Assembly: GCF_000374165.1 (NCBI RefSeq)
Contig: NZ_KB893759.1
Span: forward strand, 1-33,399
Length of the DNA stretch: 33,399 bases
Direction: 5' to 3'
Source of the DNA: Parafrankia elaeagni
GTDB taxonomy: Bacteria; Actinomycetota; Actinomycetes; Frankiales; Frankiaceae
In this document: positions 25,301 through 31,849 of the stretch, in pieces
How the letters are laid out: the number at the start of each line of letters is the position of its first letter
Numbering within the stretch: position 1 is the stretch's first letter
The notes under the pieces: model-generated
Told to the model about the DNA's origin: nothing
Database searches by the model: none
The model's input: only the letters and a program-made list of their open reading frames with translations
Translations under genes and position numbers: made by a program

Positions 25301-25574
25301 GGTTGACCAGGGTGCGGGTCGTCTCGGTGGTCAGGGAGGTGACTTCGATGCGGCGCTGTTCCGCGCGTGCGGCGAGCTGCGCGGTGACCAGGTCGGGACG
25401 TTCGGCCGGTCCGACCGGTGCCTGCGGCGCGTCCCTCTCGGTGTCGGCCGGTGCGGCGGACGCCGGTCTCACCGTGGGGAGGAACTGGGTGATGGTGGCC
25501 GCCAGCAGCGCGACCAGCAGAACGGACAGAGAACGGATGATTGACCTGCGACGACGTACGGGGAGCACCCGCAT
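19374..25574 (-). CDS. Secreted RHS polymorphic toxin with PD-(D/E)xK-like nuclease tail
   Basis: A protein of about 2,066 residues. ATG 25574 is chosen because it opens a classical Sec signal peptide: Arg-rich start, hydrophobic SLSVLLVALLAATI, and an ASAAPAD cleavage site near residue 38-40; GGAG lies eight bases upstream. The order is a DNRLRE-type module (about 310-460, YEYLRVGNG, HRSFLRFDT), fibronectin/Ig-like segments (about 470-700), a long RHS/YD-repeat region (about 950-1860, many YDxxGR units), and the RHS core (GVRLYNPHTGRFLSVDP, NPYEYAGQDP, about 1885-1925). The last ~140 residues are variable, lower in GC, and carry RIVDLLVVD...YIIEVKAN, the D...ExK pattern of PD-(D/E)xK nucleases. 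The RHS shell should encapsulate and deliver this nuclease to rival cells. The cognate immunity gene follows. Confidence 0.85.
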   Translation of the reverse strand: MRVLPVRRRRSIIRSLSVLLVALLAATITQFLPTVRPASAAPADTERDAPQAPVGPAERPDLVTAQLAARAEQRRIEVTSLTTETTRTLVNPNGSITVESASGVVRVQRDGHWQPVDTTLTVVDGKVLPKAIKATIALSAGGGKPGADVATLTDGDRDVAFTWPTALPAPDLKNNVALYKGVAKDTDLRVKVTPTGYDVQIVAHTPAAAQAALNLPLRLKGVTAERTPGGELRLSADGKLAARSPTPLMWDAHVDPKTGLPDRTRTVDATLERPTTATPALTLRPDKAWLTAKDRQYPVTIDPAAVLPDNLDTDVVSTSATTNYDTYEYLRVGNGIGPVHRSFLRFDTTGIDGKHVTAAALKLTQAGSYTCTPQRMVVQGSAALSSGTTWNTQPTADGINWSDTTFNAGGFCGSGDVSLDITGLAQAWATNSTPSPETLTLRAPDEVLWEPYKFFASGDTTTPPRIETTYNSYPSTVGTRSTSPCSTQCGGTPPTVLTNSTTPRLAGSATDADGGTLRLDFEVWNSAGTTKITQGSSGFVAQNSEATWTVPSGLLTNGTSYQWRVRAYDGTDYSQNWSTWIPFTIDTTAPATPTALASTAWPSGGWASATSGTFTWTSPGGDTAGFLYGLDEPSPTTSTTATTSASLTTDEGLHTFYLRTLDTAGNLSPVISYPFGVGNAALASPEEQSRTQRFATLRGEAPSSQVSVTYRYRVGANPSTAWTDVPTAETTTQGTTNHPTWPVPRNGAGTFDNQIWNIAGTLGGGSDGPIQIQACFRTTAAIVTCTDATTIQFTRNAFSDTHEVSAVGPGSVALLTGDYALSATDASIPTYTGSLTVGRTLTTLTPPAATTDPTGIFGPGWTSNIAGPDTGAAERTLKDNTATSGYVSLTSPEGAPSVYTRSGTGGYPYQYTGVTDTAADGSTLIKDSATKFTHTDASGTKTIWYAKTVSGSTLWVVDRIEELGSNTTSTFTTDAQGRVTRILGPVPEGVDCSGTLGSGCRALALTYAASTTATGSGGSSTDWGNYTGQLTSISMSLNGAAPVEVARYSYDTTGHLRAEWDPRLDTSGGKHLATLYWYNAQGRIQGYIPPGQETWGFDYDSFGRLITVSRPRPVGAGTATSRIAYGVPLSGSSAPVDMSPGRVDDWGQQDLPAWGTAVFPASHAPASPPTATDWPYADITYLNSDGRAVNTAAYGAGAWQVTTTEYDTFGNVIRELPAENRNQALTPTADTDPTVAALTDSAARAQLLDTDTIYSAEGIAPVDAYGPKHRYISNDGVRSSVRQHVHTDYDQGAPPSADPYWLPTTVTTTAYTGSAEVDPRKTINGYAAKTGADIATSGWTLRKPTTVTTWMGGGASPDIVRAIYYNTAGQPLEVRQPKANTAGTDAFTTVFSYFTPNGSGGCINASWAGLTCSTGPAAQPTSGNPLPVITYTYDNLNQPLTKAETVTSGGTTTRTTNYTYDAAGRKTSLALAVSPAANGGAAVPTTTYGYSTTTGLQTTATADSITLTTGYDTWGQITSQTDADGNTTSTTYNTDGKVSTVNDGKGTYTYTYDNATEHRGLVTSLDIGAGTAPSVFTATHDGDGKPTSQTYPNGIVATTRYNSTGRPTSLTYTKGASTWLTFTQIDNIYGQGRVIESPSGAREYLYDAAGRLGVARDIRNDTGSLLCTSRRHVYDADYNRTQHISYPDAGTNAPNPTCSTSTTPTYSLSSSYDQADRITDSGYTYDLLGRTTAVPATHAGGSALTVGYYADDMIASETQGTTTRTYTLDTARRIRTWTQGTTTWTNHYISASGDSPAWIGQTGGTWTRNVQGLSGGLAAIQDSSGTVTLQLTNLHGDIVATVGDDTAATAPATFQETQEFGQPYTPATTYARYGWLGSQQRSHDTLSGIVLMGVRLYNPHTGRFLSVDPIFGGSNNPYEYAGQDPYNVFDLNGKCFIISVSCPAFRFLWIKDRNGYHKYTIKEKENIAMVYARQDVKKRWPSHRLQEQVHYKNIPIGGGQRALRIVDLLVVDLKTKKVYIIEVKANNSSYTRSQQAADNYLAATYGWTRILWRYKVGDGWYPNAVI

Positions 25575-26306
25575 AACGCCAACTCCGATCCACCAGGAGG
25601 CCCTTCTCAGGGCGCGCGGAACTGGCGCGGCCCTGTAGGGAAATAGGGGCCGCGCCAGATCGTCGAAAATGGCAGAACCGAAACCTTGGACGCAAACGAA
25701 GACCAACGATCAACAGCCCAAAGCCACTACACGCTGTAACTGGAGGGTTGATGTGACGGCAGCTTCGACTACTTTGCGTGATAGAACTTGGGGGCCCGTA
25801 ACGGGACATACTTGCACCGAACCCGCGAGATCCGTCGGCGAGATGTGGGTCTTCTGTAGTGAAACCTGATGCACTTCGTAGGCGATGTCGGATCGGACAC
25901 ACACAAGTGCGTTACCTTGTGGAAACAAAACGAGAGTATTTCCAGAGGCCTGATCCGCCTGCGAAGAGGTCGGGTACGTCGCGCAACTCCGATCTCAGGC
26001 ACGCCGTACCCCCACTGTCCTGGATCCACACCGTCAGCGAGAGGTGTGGCGGAGCGCCACCATGCTGGGGGCACCCGGCTGCGGCTGGCAGTTGCGTAGC
26101 GTCACCCCCGTCGGTCTGCCGGCCGGCGAACCGCAGCTGCGGGCAGTAGGGAACTTTCTTTCGCCGATTGGCTGACGTGCCATTCGGTTCGTGCCATAGT
26201 CCTATCTTGGATCTTTGCGGGGGCGATCCTTCTTTTCGGCCTGCGGAATGTACCGCTGCCGCCTTCGCGATCTGCGCAGTGTCGCGCGCCCAAGGAAGAG
26301 TCATGA
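25575..26306. other. 732-base gene-free region between divergent genes
   Basis: I see no credible gene. It must hold the promoters of the RHS toxin (leftward) and of the transposase-like operon (rightward), but no clear -35/-10 pair can be picked. A small hairpin GTGGCG/CGCCAC lies at 26046-26060. Confidence 0.5.
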
Positions 26307-26906
26307 ATGGCGGCGACGCCGTCCTTTCACCTCGACGTCGAGGCAGATCTGGTGTTTTTCGAAGCCCGGCGCTTCCGCGCGCCGTCGACCGCTCAACAGC
26401 CCGCCGACAGCGCACAGGAGCAGATCGCCGTGATCCGTCCGACCAGGTACCCGCCGCCGTTCCGAGCCCGCGCGATCGCCTACGTCGCCCACATCAGAGA
26501 CGACCACCGGTCCACCTGGCAGGCCATCAAGACCGTCTCCGCGGCGCTCGGCGTCAGCACCGAAACGCTCCGCAGGTGGGTCCGCCACGCGGACACGGCA
26601 CCAGACCGGCAGGGGCAGACACGCCGCCAACACGCCGACCTCAGACACCTGCAGGAACAGAACACCCGACTACGCCGCGAGCTACACCTGCTGCGGACCA
26701 CCGGCACCAGCCCCGCACCACACCTGGCAGCCGACCCGACCACGCAGGCCACACCACCAGCACCTGCGCCAACACCCCCACAGCCGACGAGGGTGCGCCG
26801 ACCCGGACCCACCGTCACCATTCCGGAGCAGCAACCAGCTGAGCCGCCAGCGGTCAGCATCCCCCGCCCGGCCACACCGCAGACCGCCGGCGACAGCCAG
26901 ACATGA
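26307..26906 (+). CDS. IS3 OrfA-like HTH protein with proline-rich tail (possibly domesticated)
   Basis: A 199-residue protein. Residues about 45-130 match IS3-type OrfA proteins: RPTRYPPPFRARAIAYVA, then TWQAIKTVSAALGVSTETLR with RWVRHAD, then a leucine-zipper-like helix (LRHLQEQNTRLRRELHLLR). Unlike a normal OrfA it has a 44-residue N-terminal extension and a ~70-residue Pro/Thr/Ala-rich tail, and no OrfB or slippery site follows. Its stop overlaps the next ATG (ATGA), and the following genes encode a membrane protein and a lytic transglycosylase. This suggests a transposase DNA-binding part reused in a stable operon. AAGGAAGAG precedes the start. Confidence 0.65.
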   Translation: MAATPSFHLDVEADLVFFEARRFRAPSTAQQPADSAQEQIAVIRPTRYPPPFRARAIAYVAHIRDDHRSTWQAIKTVSAALGVSTETLRRWVRHADTAPDRQGQTRRQHADLRHLQEQNTRLRRELHLLRTTGTSPAPHLAADPTTQATPPAPAPTPPQPTRVRRPGPTVTIPEQQPAEPPAVSIPRPATPQTAGDSQT

Positions 26907-27235
26907 GCAGGACGGCAACCCGACACCAGCGCCCCCGAACGGCACCGGCCACGCTCTCCTACACCCAGCCCCTCCCACCAGCCTGCACCCCTCCCGCGAC
27001 ACACGGCCGACACCGGCGAACCTCCCACGCCACCTCCCGGCACCGCCGCCGTAGCCGCCGGCCCGCCCACCGGAGGCGAAGCACCGGCCTCGTCCGCCGC
27101 GGGTTGATCCGCACCGCGCTCCTGCCAGCGGTGCTTGCCACGGGCCTGCTGCTGTTCTGCACCGCGGCCGGCCCCCGCACCCTCACCGAGCAGTCCGACA
27201 CAGGCGGCACTAGGCCGGTCCGGCCCGGCAGCTGA
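26903..27235 (+). CDS. Small Arg-rich single-pass membrane protein (N-terminal half of a split transglycosylase?)
   Basis: A 110-residue ORF overlapping the previous gene by ATGA. The first 80 residues are very basic (RHRRRSRRPAHRRRSTG), followed by one membrane segment (TALLPAVLATGLLLFCTAAG) and a short outside tail. It ends at TGA 27233-27235. The lytic transglycosylase ORF begins one codon later in the same frame, so this looks like the cytosolic tail and signal anchor of what was one protein. Confidence 0.6.
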   Translation: MSRTATRHQRPRTAPATLSYTQPLPPACTPPATHGRHRRTSHATSRHRRRSRRPAHRRRSTGLVRRGLIRTALLPAVLATGLLLFCTAAGPRTLTEQSDTGGTRPVRPGS

Positions 27236-27238
27236 ACG

Positions 27239-28300
27239 ATGCCCGCGCTCGTGCCCGCCGACAGCGGGGACACCTCAGCAGCTACTACCGTCCCCACCCT
27301 CCAGGTCCTAGCCGACAGCGCCGTCTCACCCGCGACCACCACGGCCAGCACGATCACCCTGACCGCCACCGACCGCGGAATCCCCGCACGCATGCTGGCC
27401 GCCTACCAGCAGACCGCCGACGATCTCGCCCGCGACGTTCCCGGCTGCCACCTACCCTGGGAACTCCTCGCCGCCATCGGCAAAGTCGAATCCGGCCACG
27501 CCCACGGCCACCCGATCACCGCCGACGGCACCATCACCCGCCCCATCCTCGGCCCCGCCCTCAACGGCACCGCCGGTGTCGCCCTCATCCGCGACACCGA
27601 CCACGGCACCCTCGACCACGACACGGTCTACGACCGGGCCGTCGGCCCCCTGCAGTTCATCCCCACCACCTGGACCAGCGCCGGCCGCGACGGCAACCAT
27701 GACGGACGCCGCGACCCCCACAACATCCACGACGCCACCCTCGCCGCCGGCCACTACCTGTGCGCCCACGGCCGCGACCTCACCCACCCCGACCAGCTCC
27801 GCGCCGCGATCCTCGCCTACAACCCCTCGAACAGCTACCTGCGCACCGTCCTCACCTGGATGAACGGCTACCAGCAGAACAGCCCCACCGCCGTACCCGA
27901 CACCCCTACCCCGTCGACATCCCCAACCACCGACCCGCCCGCCGCGTCCACCTCACCCGCGCACCCGCCGACGACAGAACCGGCACGTTCCCCGGATCCC
28001 GACCTGCCAGCGCCGGCTTTTTCTCCCACCCCGAGGGTCGTTCCCGGGGTCACAATCATTCCGCTCACCCCACGGACACCAGACCCGACACCACCAACCA
28101 CGCCGTCGGCAGCGCCAACCACTCCCACCCCACCCGTCGCACCGAGCCCGCCGGCCACCCCGCCGTCGGTTACATCGCAGTCACCTTCCCCATCGGCCCC
28201 CGAGGTGTCACCGTCGACGACCGGCAACGGACTCGACGAGCCGCCGCCGCCGATCGAGGGCCAAGACGGCGAGCCAACCGCCACAGAGTTGACCGGGTGA
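27239..28300 (+). CDS. Lytic transglycosylase (SLT/MltB-like), Pro/Thr-rich tail
   Basis: A 353-residue peptidoglycan lytic transglycosylase. Catalytic Glu84 lies in AAIGKVESGH. Other family blocks are AVGPLQFIPTTW, GRDGNHDGRRDP (a possible Ca-binding loop), ATLAAGHYLCAHG and ILAYNPSNSYL. The C-terminal ~130 residues are a Pro/Ser/Thr linker suited to cell-wall spanning. It lacks its own signal peptide; the missing anchor is in the ORF just upstream, in the same frame behind a single TGA. Without readthrough the enzyme would stay in the cytosol. Such enzymes open the wall for conjugation or secretion, fitting the nearby SpdB-like gene and the secreted RHS toxin, but this link is inferred. Confidence 0.75.
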   Translation: MPALVPADSGDTSAATTVPTLQVLADSAVSPATTTASTITLTATDRGIPARMLAAYQQTADDLARDVPGCHLPWELLAAIGKVESGHAHGHPITADGTITRPILGPALNGTAGVALIRDTDHGTLDHDTVYDRAVGPLQFIPTTWTSAGRDGNHDGRRDPHNIHDATLAAGHYLCAHGRDLTHPDQLRAAILAYNPSNSYLRTVLTWMNGYQQNSPTAVPDTPTPSTSPTTDPPAASTSPAHPPTTEPARSPDPDLPAPAFSPTPRVVPGVTIIPLTPRTPDPTPPTTPSAAPTTPTPPVAPSPPATPPSVTSQSPSPSAPEVSPSTTGNGLDEPPPPIEGQDGEPTATELTG

Positions 28301-28722
28301 CCGCGGAGACACCTACCGCCGCGCCACGCGGGGGATCCGACTGACTGGACCGGGTCGGCGCTCCGCAGATGTGGATCGTGGGCGGCCGGCGCGGTCCGAC
28401 TGCCGACGTTCAGCGCGACCCAGTGCACAGTGCCAGACCGAGGAGATGTCGAGGCTGCGCCGACTGTAGGCCGAGATCCTCAACCGGGTCCAGCCTGCGC
28501 GCGCCGTCCAGCCGGCGCCGACAGGGGCACCCGCCTCACGGCCAGCGGCCCAGTCTGCGCGGCTGATCGCATCAGCCGAGGCATCTCCTCCGCTACGACC
28601 GCGACCACACCGACGCGGCCCGGTCGACCAGCGAACCGCGTAAATGGCCCTTGCGCGGTTCGGAGCCCTGCTCGCACCGTGGGGCGCTCGCCAGCCATCC
28701 TGCGGCTCCCGAGCCGATGCGC
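28301..28722. other. 422-base gene-free region between convergent genes
   Basis: No credible gene, strong hairpin or repeat is seen. A long minus-strand open frame crosses it but has no recognisable protein features and is overlapped by the SpdB-like gene. Confidence 0.4.
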
Positions 28723-29511
28723 CTACTCGGTGTCGATGGTGGGCGGCTGACTGTCGACGGCGGCCCCGGTGTCTCGGCGTATATGCGTGACCAGGGTGCG
28801 CGCGGTGCCCGTGCCGATGTGAAGTCGTTTGCGGAGCGTCTCGGCGGAGATGGGGCGCTGGTAGTGCTGCCAGTGGAGGACGTCTTCGGCGCGTGCGCGG
28901 TGGAGGAGGTCTTGCCGGCGTGCTTCCCGTTCGGTCTGACGTGATGTGGAGTCTGCTGTCTTCTGTCGGTGTTGGGTCGGCGGGGGTGGTGTTTCTGATG
29001 CCCGCGAGGGGTCTGTCCTCGTCGTTTCGATCGATGGGTGAAGGGCGACGGGTGAGGAGGTGGTCTGGATGGCTTGGAGGAGACCGGGCCCGACCTCTGC
29101 CCATCCGATAAGTAGAAGGGGGCCGACGGCGTCGAAGGCTGCTCTGCCGTAGTGGCCGGAGATGAGGGGTTCGGCGATGTTGAGGGCGAGGGTTACAACG
29201 CTGGCGAAGATCAGTAGGCGTCGGGCGGTGCGAATGACGTCGGCAGGCCCGCCGTGCAGGGTGAGGTGGCGCGCGCCGAGGAGGAGTCCGATGACGGAGA
29301 GATCGACTGCGGGTGCCACGAGGATCGCGACGTAGGTCGGGACCCCGAGGCGGATGCCGAGTGTGGCGACGTTGCCCAGCCCGAAGAGGAAGGTGAGCCC
29401 GACGACGGTTCCGACGATCACTGTGACCATGCGGGCGGTGCCGTTCGGACCCACCAGGTCTATGGAACGTGTGTTCGATCCGGCTGGCGAGGTTGCTGGC
29501 CGGGCGCTCAC
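28723..29511 (-). CDS. SpdB-like (DUF2637) spread protein with C-terminal HTH-like domain
   Basis: A 262-residue protein with three or four membrane segments in the first half (MVTVIVGTVVGLTFLFGLG; YVAILVAPAVDLSVIGLLLG; RRLLIFASVVTLALNIAEP; AVGPLLLIGWAEVGPGLLQ). This is the DUF2637 layout of SpdB-type proteins that help plasmids and integrative elements spread between mycelial compartments after transfer. The second half is charged and ends in an HTH-like segment (SAETLRKRLHIGTGTARTL). GTG 29511 has AGGGA eight bases upstream. No other transfer gene is near it, so it may be a leftover of a degraded element. It lies just inside copy B of the structured repeat. Confidence 0.75.
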   Translation of the reverse strand: MSARPATSPAGSNTRSIDLVGPNGTARMVTVIVGTVVGLTFLFGLGNVATLGIRLGVPTYVAILVAPAVDLSVIGLLLGARHLTLHGGPADVIRTARRLLIFASVVTLALNIAEPLISGHYGRAAFDAVGPLLLIGWAEVGPGLLQAIQTTSSPVALHPSIETTRTDPSRASETPPPPTQHRQKTADSTSRQTEREARRQDLLHRARAEDVLHWQHYQRPISAETLRKRLHIGTGTARTLVTHIRRDTGAAVDSQPPTIDTE

Positions 29512-29610
29512 TGGGCATCGTCCCTGGTCAGGAACCTCGTGGAGACCGGTCGGACGGTGATCTCGGGACCCTGAACCAAGATCAGGCGGTTCTTATTGTG
29601 TTGCGTCAGG

Positions 29611-29768
29611 TCCACCACGATGCGTAACGATGCCCTGACCTGGGTAAATAGGTAAGATCTATGAGATCTGATGGTTGATCGAATAGAAGACGCCCAGGTC
29701 GGGGCATTGATCGTCTGGTTCGATTCCCCGAACGTGCCGGCGGACCCCGATTGCGGAGCGTAGTTGCG
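29611..29768 (+). repeat. Copy B of the ~157-bp structured direct repeat
   Basis: It matches copy A (16187-16343) from TCCACCA onward but lacks the T-arm part of the attachment remnant before it. The outer stem is 29630-29644 with 29693-29707 (15 pairs, one G-T). Inside it AGATC and GATCT flank a TATGA loop. The final hairpin GTTCG/CGAAC is conserved. Confidence 0.8.
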
Positions 29769-30027
29769 GAGGGCCGTGCGGAGGAGCCGGAACTCGCGCG
29801 GTCATGATCCAGAAGATCCCGAGATGACGGTGCGCGAGTTGTTTCGGGGCTTGCCTTCATCTCGCGGGACGTGTGACGGCCTACACCCAGGGCGGGGCTC
29901 TGTCTGCACTGCCGTCTGGCGCGGTGCTACCCCGCCGGGTTGCCGTGCGGTGTGTCCGGCTGGCACGTAGGTGCCCCGTAGCTTCTTGGGAGGCGAGGGG
30001 AGTGTCGGCTCTCTGCTGGGGTAGGCG

Positions 30028-30984
30028 GTGCTCGTGACTGACTTCGGCCTATTTCTGTCCGGGGAGGAGCTGAGCCCTCCGGAGATCGTCCGTTACGCCC
30101 AGGCGGCCGAGACAGCCGGGTTCGACCGGGTCTGGGTGTCCGACCACTACCATCCGTGGCAGTCGAGTCAGGGCGAGAGCCCGTTTGTCTGGGCGGTGCT
30201 CGGCGCGATCGCATCCACTACTGGCCTGCGTATGACTACGGCCGTGACCTGCCCGACGTTCCGGATCCATCCTGCGGTGCTGGCTCAGGCGACGGCGACG
30301 GTGACCGCACTCGCCCCCGGTCGGTTCACGTTCGGTGTGGGCTCGGGCGAGGCGCTCAACGAGCACATTCTGGGTGATGCGTGGCCGCCGGTCAGTGTCC
30401 GCCTCGAGCGGCTGGAGGAGGCGATCGAGGTCATCCGCCGTTTGTGGACCGGTGAGACCGTGACGCATCAGGGTCGGTACTTCACCGTGCACAACGCCCG
30501 GATCTGGAGCCTTCCCGAAACGCCGCCGCCGATCTTCATCAGCGGGTTCGGCGTGGAGTCGACCGAGCTCGCCGCTCGCGTCGGGGACGGGTGGATCACC
30601 GTCCAGCCCGACGCGGACGGGCTCCGGCGCTACCGGAAGAGCGGGGGAGCGGGCCGTACCCAGGCGGGTGCCAAGATCTGCTGGGCGCCGACCGAGAAGG
30701 AGGCTGCTGAGACGGCCTACCGCCTGTGGGGGTTCGAAGGTGTCGGCGGCCAAGCCGCCCAGGACCTGCCAATGTGGCACACCTTCGAGGCCCTCACCGA
30801 AGCGGGCAGCCCGGAGAAGACCGCGAGCGCGGTGGCCTGTGGGCCAAACGCCCAGCGCGCCGCCGAATCGATCCAGGCCTACGTCGACGCCGGATTCGAC
30901 GAGGTCTACATCTCCCAGATGGGCCCGGATCAGGAAGGCGGCATCCGCTTCCTGGCCGAGGAGGTCCTCCCTCTGCTCCGATAG
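30028..30984 (+). CDS. F420-dependent LLM-class oxidoreductase (TIGR03557-like)
   Basis: A 318-residue luciferase-like TIM-barrel oxidoreductase of the group related to F420-dependent glucose-6-phosphate dehydrogenase. Visible blocks are VTDFGLFLSGEELSPPEIV, FDRVWVSDHYHPWQ, the GRFTFGVGSGEALNEH segment, and HNARIWSLPETPPPIFISG. The Gly-Ser-Gly-Glu and Asn-Glu-His cluster fits the F420 phosphate and substrate pocket. It should use reduced F420 to oxidise or reduce an unknown small molecule in the cytosol. GTG 30028 or GTG 30034 can both serve as start. It is the first intact gene to the right of repeat copy B and looks like ordinary chromosome. Confidence 0.85.
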   Translation: MLVTDFGLFLSGEELSPPEIVRYAQAAETAGFDRVWVSDHYHPWQSSQGESPFVWAVLGAIASTTGLRMTTAVTCPTFRIHPAVLAQATATVTALAPGRFTFGVGSGEALNEHILGDAWPPVSVRLERLEEAIEVIRRLWTGETVTHQGRYFTVHNARIWSLPETPPPIFISGFGVESTELAARVGDGWITVQPDADGLRRYRKSGGAGRTQAGAKICWAPTEKEAAETAYRLWGFEGVGGQAAQDLPMWHTFEALTEAGSPEKTASAVACGPNAQRAAESIQAYVDAGFDEVYISQMGPDQEGGIRFLAEEVLPLLR

Positions 30985-31293
30985 GCCGCCACAGGGCGCG
31001 AGCCGGCAGCCGCGCCTTCTCGCCCGAATGATCTGGTCGGAGAGGCCGGATCGCCGCACGGCGACTCCTATGCGGCGGTTCTGCGGTCACGGCTGCCTAT
31101 CGCCGGATCAAGGTCAGCGGTTCAGCCAGCTCCCAGTCGCATGTGCCGGGCGTCGTGGTGCCGGGGCTCTGTCTGTCGGCAACGTGCACGGTCACGTTTA
31201 CGGCTCCGGCTTCTGAACAGACCTCGGTCAGATCTGGTTCCGTCCGGGCCCTGATCCGGCAGGCCGATGTGGGAGCAGGACGAGGAGTTCTTG
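30985..31293. other. 309-base gene-free region
   Basis: No convincing gene, repeat or hairpin is seen between the LLM gene and the next small ORF. Confidence 0.4.
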
Positions 31294-31770
31294 ATGAAGA
31301 CGCAGATCCGGAACAGGCCCGACTCGGGGCGTCGCAAGGGTCGGGTGCGCCGGTCGGCGCTGCTGCTCAGCGCAGGGGTCGGGCTCGGGATCGCGGGCAA
31401 GCGCCTCGCGGACCGGCGTGACTCCGGTCAGGGGCCAGGCGGCGAACCGTCCCTCACGGAAGCGAACGCCCCAGCCCCGGGCGCCCCCGCCGACCCCGGC
31501 GACGCACCCGCCAGGGCGGTGGGAACCAACCCGACCGCCGTTTCGGCTGAGGAGTGGACCGTGGCCGCCGTCAGCACCAGCGACCCGGTGTCGGCACTGC
31601 GGTTCGGTGAGCAGCCGGGCCTGCTTGCGACCGAGGATGCCGCCAGCGCACCCGACGAGCGCCTTTCCGCAAACACCAGTTTCGCGAACGAGGTCATGGG
31701 GCGGGACCGCCCCGGCCGGCTCGACAACGAACGGGACGACCCACCGCGGCACCCCCTGAAAGGCCAATGA
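31294..31770 (+). CDS. Hypothetical protein with short N-terminal hydrophobic segment
   Basis: A 158-residue protein; ATG 31294 is chosen for GAGGAG six bases upstream. A basic start (MKTQIRNRPDSGRRKGRVRR) is followed by a short hydrophobic stretch (ALLLSAGVGLGIAG), then a Pro/Ala/Asp-rich, probably disordered region. It could be a membrane-anchored or secreted protein. No family is recognised. Confidence 0.45.
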   Translation: MKTQIRNRPDSGRRKGRVRRSALLLSAGVGLGIAGKRLADRRDSGQGPGGEPSLTEANAPAPGAPADPGDAPARAVGTNPTAVSAEEWTVAAVSTSDPVSALRFGEQPGLLATEDAASAPDERLSANTSFANEVMGRDRPGRLDNERDDPPRHPLKGQ

Positions 31771-31849
31771 TCATCAGTGTGCCCGGATGCGGGGCTGTCT
31801 GGCGCCGGTACCTGGTGAGAAGGATGAGTGAGGAATACGAACGAGACCG

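Noticed and set aside
26307-26906. A normal active IS3 element
   Set aside because: No OrfB, no frameshift window and no terminal inverted repeats are visible around the OrfA-like gene.
28313-29518. Minus-strand open frame of 401 codons
   Set aside because: It overlaps the SpdB-like membrane protein in another frame and is Arg/Pro-rich. No family features are present in the part outside that gene.
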